7,086 bases of DNA from Bacteroidales bacterium (GTDB taxonomy: Bacteria > Bacteroidota > Bacteroidia > Bacteroidales > UBA1402): positions 5,415 through 12,500 of the forward strand of contig DOBD01000140.1 in assembly GCA_003506275.1 (NCBI GenBank). The letters run 5' to 3'. The translations under genes were made by a program, and so were the position numbers. Shown in pieces: positions 5,304 through 7,086 of this stretch; within the stretch, counting starts at the first letter, position 1, and each line of letters starts with the position of its first letter. The notes under the pieces are model-generated. The model ran no database searches and was not told the DNA's origin. It was given only the letters and a program-made list of their open reading frames with translations.

Positions 5304-6806
5304 ATGAAACCTTACCATCGATTACTCACTCCCGTTTTGTTGTTGGTAGCCTTGTGTTCAAGTCTGGTTGTCGGGGCACAGGGACAAATCCCTCCACATC
5401 CGCCACGGTTGCCTGAGGGTGTCATCCCAGCTTTCCCCGGTGCGTGGGGTGGCGGTATGTTTACACTAGGCGGACGCGGGGGAAAAGTGATGGCTGTCAC
5501 CAATCTGAACGATAGGGGCGAAGGGAGCCTGCGTGCCGCCCTTGAAGCAGAAGGGCCCCGTATCGTGGTCTTCCGTGTAGCGGGAAACATCGCCATCCAG
5601 GACGACATCAACATCAATTTTCCTTACATCACCATTGCCGGTCAATCGGCCCCGGGTGATGGCGTATGCATCATGGGGACCATCAATATCAATACCCACG
5701 ATGTCGTGATGCGGCACATTCGGGTGCGTCGGGGTATACCGCAAGGCGGGCAGGGCGATGACAACATTGGAGGCGGCAGTCCTGAACATCACATCATCAT
5801 TGATCATTGTTCGACCAGTTGGGGAATGGATGAGAACATTTCACTGTACCGATGCATGAGGCCTTCATTGGATGGAACCAAGCAGATCAAAGACCCTACC
5901 AGGCATTTGACCATCCAATGGTCCATCTCCAGCGAAGCGCTCGATGCGCGCGGTCATGCGTTTGGTGGCACCTGGGGCGGTAATCCGTCGACCTTCCATC
6001 ACAACCTGTTTGCCTGCAATACGGCCCGTAATCCATCCATTGGCATGTCCGGTCCGTTTGACTTTCGCAACAATGTGATTTTCAACTGGCGACACCGAAC
6101 CATGGACGGCGGCGATGAGACATCCTTGATCAACCTCATCAACAATTATTACAAACCGGGGCCGGCTACCAACGAGAACATGCGGGCTGTTTTTGCGCGC
6201 ATTGAGCAACGTTCCATGTATTCACCTGGTAGTGCCTGGGCTGAAGGCAACTGGTACCCCAAGGCTGAAAACCGCCCGGGCAAATGGTATGTCGCCGGCA
6301 ATATCATGGAGGGCAACCAACAACTTAACGGTAACAATTGGGCCGGTATGCGGGGTCCTGAAGACCTGGCCCGGGTAAACACACCGTTCGAGGGCTGGCC
6401 GGTGGCACCGCACGAAACGGCTGAGGCTGCCTATCTATCGGTATTGAAGCACGCTGGAGCCACGCTGCCTAAACGCGATGCGGTGGATAAACGGGTGACC
6501 GAAATGGTGCTCAGTGGCAAGCCTATGACCGAGACCGGCATCATCAAGGATATTGCTGAAGTTGGCGGTTATCCTCCCTTAACCTACGATTCCAAGGCAG
6601 TCCCTGTTGATACTGACGCAGACGGCATGCCCGATAACTGGGAACGCCAATTCAAGCTGGATCCTGAAAACCCCGCCGACGGTGCCACAGATGCCGATGG
6701 CGACGGGTATACCAATGTGGAAGAATACCTCAATGGCACCAATCCGCAGGAAACAATCAACTACCGCAACTTAGGCAATAATGTTGATGTTATTAGCTTT
6801 AAATGA
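5304..6806 (+). CDS. Secreted pectate lyase, polysaccharide lyase family 1, with C-terminal EF-hand-type calcium loops
   Basis: This 500-residue protein is predicted to cleave homogalacturonan (de-esterified pectin) by calcium-dependent beta-elimination outside the cytoplasm. Residues 1-25 are a signal peptide with a likely cut at VGA|QG. Residues 41-430 form the right-handed beta-helix: AFPGAWGGGMFTLGGRGGKV (43-62), VTNLNDRGEGSLRAAL (65-80), the ITIAGQSAPGDG turn (109-120), HIRVRRG (138-144), then IIIDHCSTSWGMDENIS (164-180), the counterpart of the family's 'WIDH' motif. ARNPSIG...DFRNNVIFNW (241-262) matches the region that carries the catalytic arginine in an R-x-P motif, here R242-N-P244; the usual following arginine is not obvious. 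Residues 436-447 and 463-474 are two perfect EF-hand loops. The start is the only ATG before the signal peptide; the upstream sequence is A-rich without Shine-Dalgarno. There is no sorting tail. It lies divergent to the PL11 gene with matching -7 elements. A pectin lyase specificity cannot be excluded. Confidence 0.88.
   Translation: MKPYHRLLTPVLLLVALCSSLVVGAQGQIPPHPPRLPEGVIPAFPGAWGGGMFTLGGRGGKVMAVTNLNDRGEGSLRAALEAEGPRIVVFRVAGNIAIQDDININFPYITIAGQSAPGDGVCIMGTININTHDVVMRHIRVRRGIPQGGQGDDNIGGGSPEHHIIIDHCSTSWGMDENISLYRCMRPSLDGTKQIKDPTRHLTIQWSISSEALDARGHAFGGTWGGNPSTFHHNLFACNTARNPSIGMSGPFDFRNNVIFNWRHRTMDGGDETSLINLINNYYKPGPATNENMRAVFARIEQRSMYSPGSAWAEGNWYPKAENRPGKWYVAGNIMEGNQQLNGNNWAGMRGPEDLARVNTPFEGWPVAPHETAEAAYLSVLKHAGATLPKRDAVDKRVTEMVLSGKPMTETGIIKDIAEVGGYPPLTYDSKAVPVDTDADGMPDNWERQFKLDPENPADGATDADGDGYTNVEEYLNGTNPQETINYRNLGNNVDVISFK
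6609..6725 (+). other. Paired EF-hand/dockerin-like calcium loops at the C-terminus of the pectate lyase
   Basis: The protein reads DTDADGMPDNWE (residues 436-447) and DADGDGYTNVEE (463-474). Both satisfy the 12-residue loop with acidic or Asn residues at 1, 3, 5, 9 and 12 and Gly at 6. The 15-residue linker contains LDPENPADG, as in thrombospondin type 3 or dockerin-like repeats. They probably bind calcium structurally; a cohesin partner is not indicated by anything in the window. Confidence 0.75.
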
Positions 6807-6894
6807 TTTAGTGTATGAATACCGACCTGGCGTATCCCAAAAACCGGTGTAATCTGATCGATGACTTTTTGTTCAGTTCATGACAGCTATATGC
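6807..6894. other. Intergenic spacer between pectate lyase and GNAT genes
   Basis: These 88 bp contain no TAnnTTTG box and no strong hairpin followed by a T-run. CAAAAA (6838-6843) and TTTTTG (6866-6871) are complementary but separated by 22 bases, with only AT pairs, so this is a poor terminator candidate. Whether the downstream gene has its own promoter cannot be decided from the sequence. Confidence 0.4.
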
Positions 6895-7086
6895 ATGAGA
6901 ATCGAACGGATTAACGATAACAAAAAGCGCTTTCTGGATTTGCTGTTGCTGGCGGATGAGCAGGAAGACATGATTGACAGGTATTTGCCTGATGGGGATC
7001 TATTTGTTTTGTACGACGATGCGGTGAAAAGTGTCTGCGTCGTGTTGCCAATTTCCGACGACACCTGCGAGTTGAAAAACATAGCG
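6895..7086 (+). CDS. N-terminal fragment of a GNAT-family N-acetyltransferase
   Basis: The frame opens at ATG 6895 and runs off the right edge; 64 residues are visible. MRIERINDNKKRFLDLLLLA, then DEQEDMIDRYL, a 'G-x-LFVLYDD' strand, VCVV and ELKNIA resemble the start of small GNAT acetyltransferases common in Bacteroidales. These proteins transfer an acetyl group from acetyl-CoA to an amine of an unknown substrate; ELKNIA would lead into the acetyl-CoA-binding beta-strand, but the Q/R-x-x-G-x-G/A signature lies beyond the window. A nearby ATG at 6891 is out of frame and stops after seven codons, so 6895 is the start. It lies 88 bp behind the pectate lyase on the same strand; no promoter is obvious. 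A functional link to pectin breakdown is not indicated. Confidence 0.7.
   Translation, partial: MRIERINDNKKRFLDLLLLADEQEDMIDRYLPDGDLFVLYDDAVKSVCVVLPISDDTCELKNIA

Noticed and set aside
5345..5357. Cysteine 18 of the pectate lyase as a lipoprotein anchor
   Set aside because: The preceding residues are V-A-L, so -1 is leucine instead of G, A or S; the VGA|QG signal peptidase I site fits better.
5466..6413. Minus-strand open frames opposite the pectate lyase (5466-5807, 5865-6209, 6149-6382, 6222-6413)
   Set aside because: They are shadows of a strongly conserved plus-strand enzyme and show no domain of their own.
6838..6871. CAAAAA...TTTTTG inverted arms as a terminator of the pectate lyase
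   Set aside because: Only six pairs, five of them AT, around a 22-base loop; unlikely to fold stably.
6873..7082. Minus-strand 69-codon open frame at the right edge
   Set aside because: It is antisense to the GNAT gene, whose plus-strand translation is clearly protein-like; the minus translation is serine-rich with no recognised motif.

Overview
The window looks like part of a pectin-degradation region from a member of the Bacteroidota, most probably Bacteroidales. This rests on three things. The two complete loci encode pectinolytic lyase families typical of that phylum. The giant protein ends in a Por-secretion/type IX-like C-terminal tail. The divergent intergenic region carries two copies of a Bacteroidota-type -7 promoter element (TAnnTTTG, here TACTTTTG both times) and no strong Shine-Dalgarno sites. 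No SusC/SusD pair, regulator or RNA gene is visible, so this is a fragment of a locus.

Layout. Positions 1-349 (+) hold the 3' end of a gene whose product finishes with an F5/8 type C (discoidin, CBM32-like) module. Only 12 bp later, convergent with it, lies the 3' end of a 4.66 kb minus-strand gene (362-5026). That gene encodes a secreted family 11 polysaccharide lyase (rhamnogalacturonan I lyase) with a tail of about 900 residues: beta-rich repeats resembling autotransporter-associated (PATR) repeats, then a sorting-type C-terminal domain. The reading frame is broken by one in-frame amber codon at 4199-4201. The frame is identical on both sides and the lyase homology continues straight through it. 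A divergent regulatory region (5027-5303) separates it from a plus-strand family 1 pectate lyase with two EF-hand-type calcium loops at its C-terminus (5304-6806). After 88 bp the window ends inside the 5' part of a GNAT acetyltransferase gene (6895-7086+), probably unrelated to pectin.

How the genes fit together (inference). Pectate lyase would cut homogalacturonan stretches and the PL11 enzyme the rhamnogalacturonan I backbone. The discoidin-tailed protein is probably another carbohydrate-active enzyme that binds a glycan side chain. The two lyase genes are divergently arranged with matching -7 elements, which suggests common control. The most notable points are the amber codon, the lyase-plus-beta-repeat architecture, and an inverted repeat built on GGTTGAT that flanks the putative pectate lyase promoter. 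I see no clearly new biological system.
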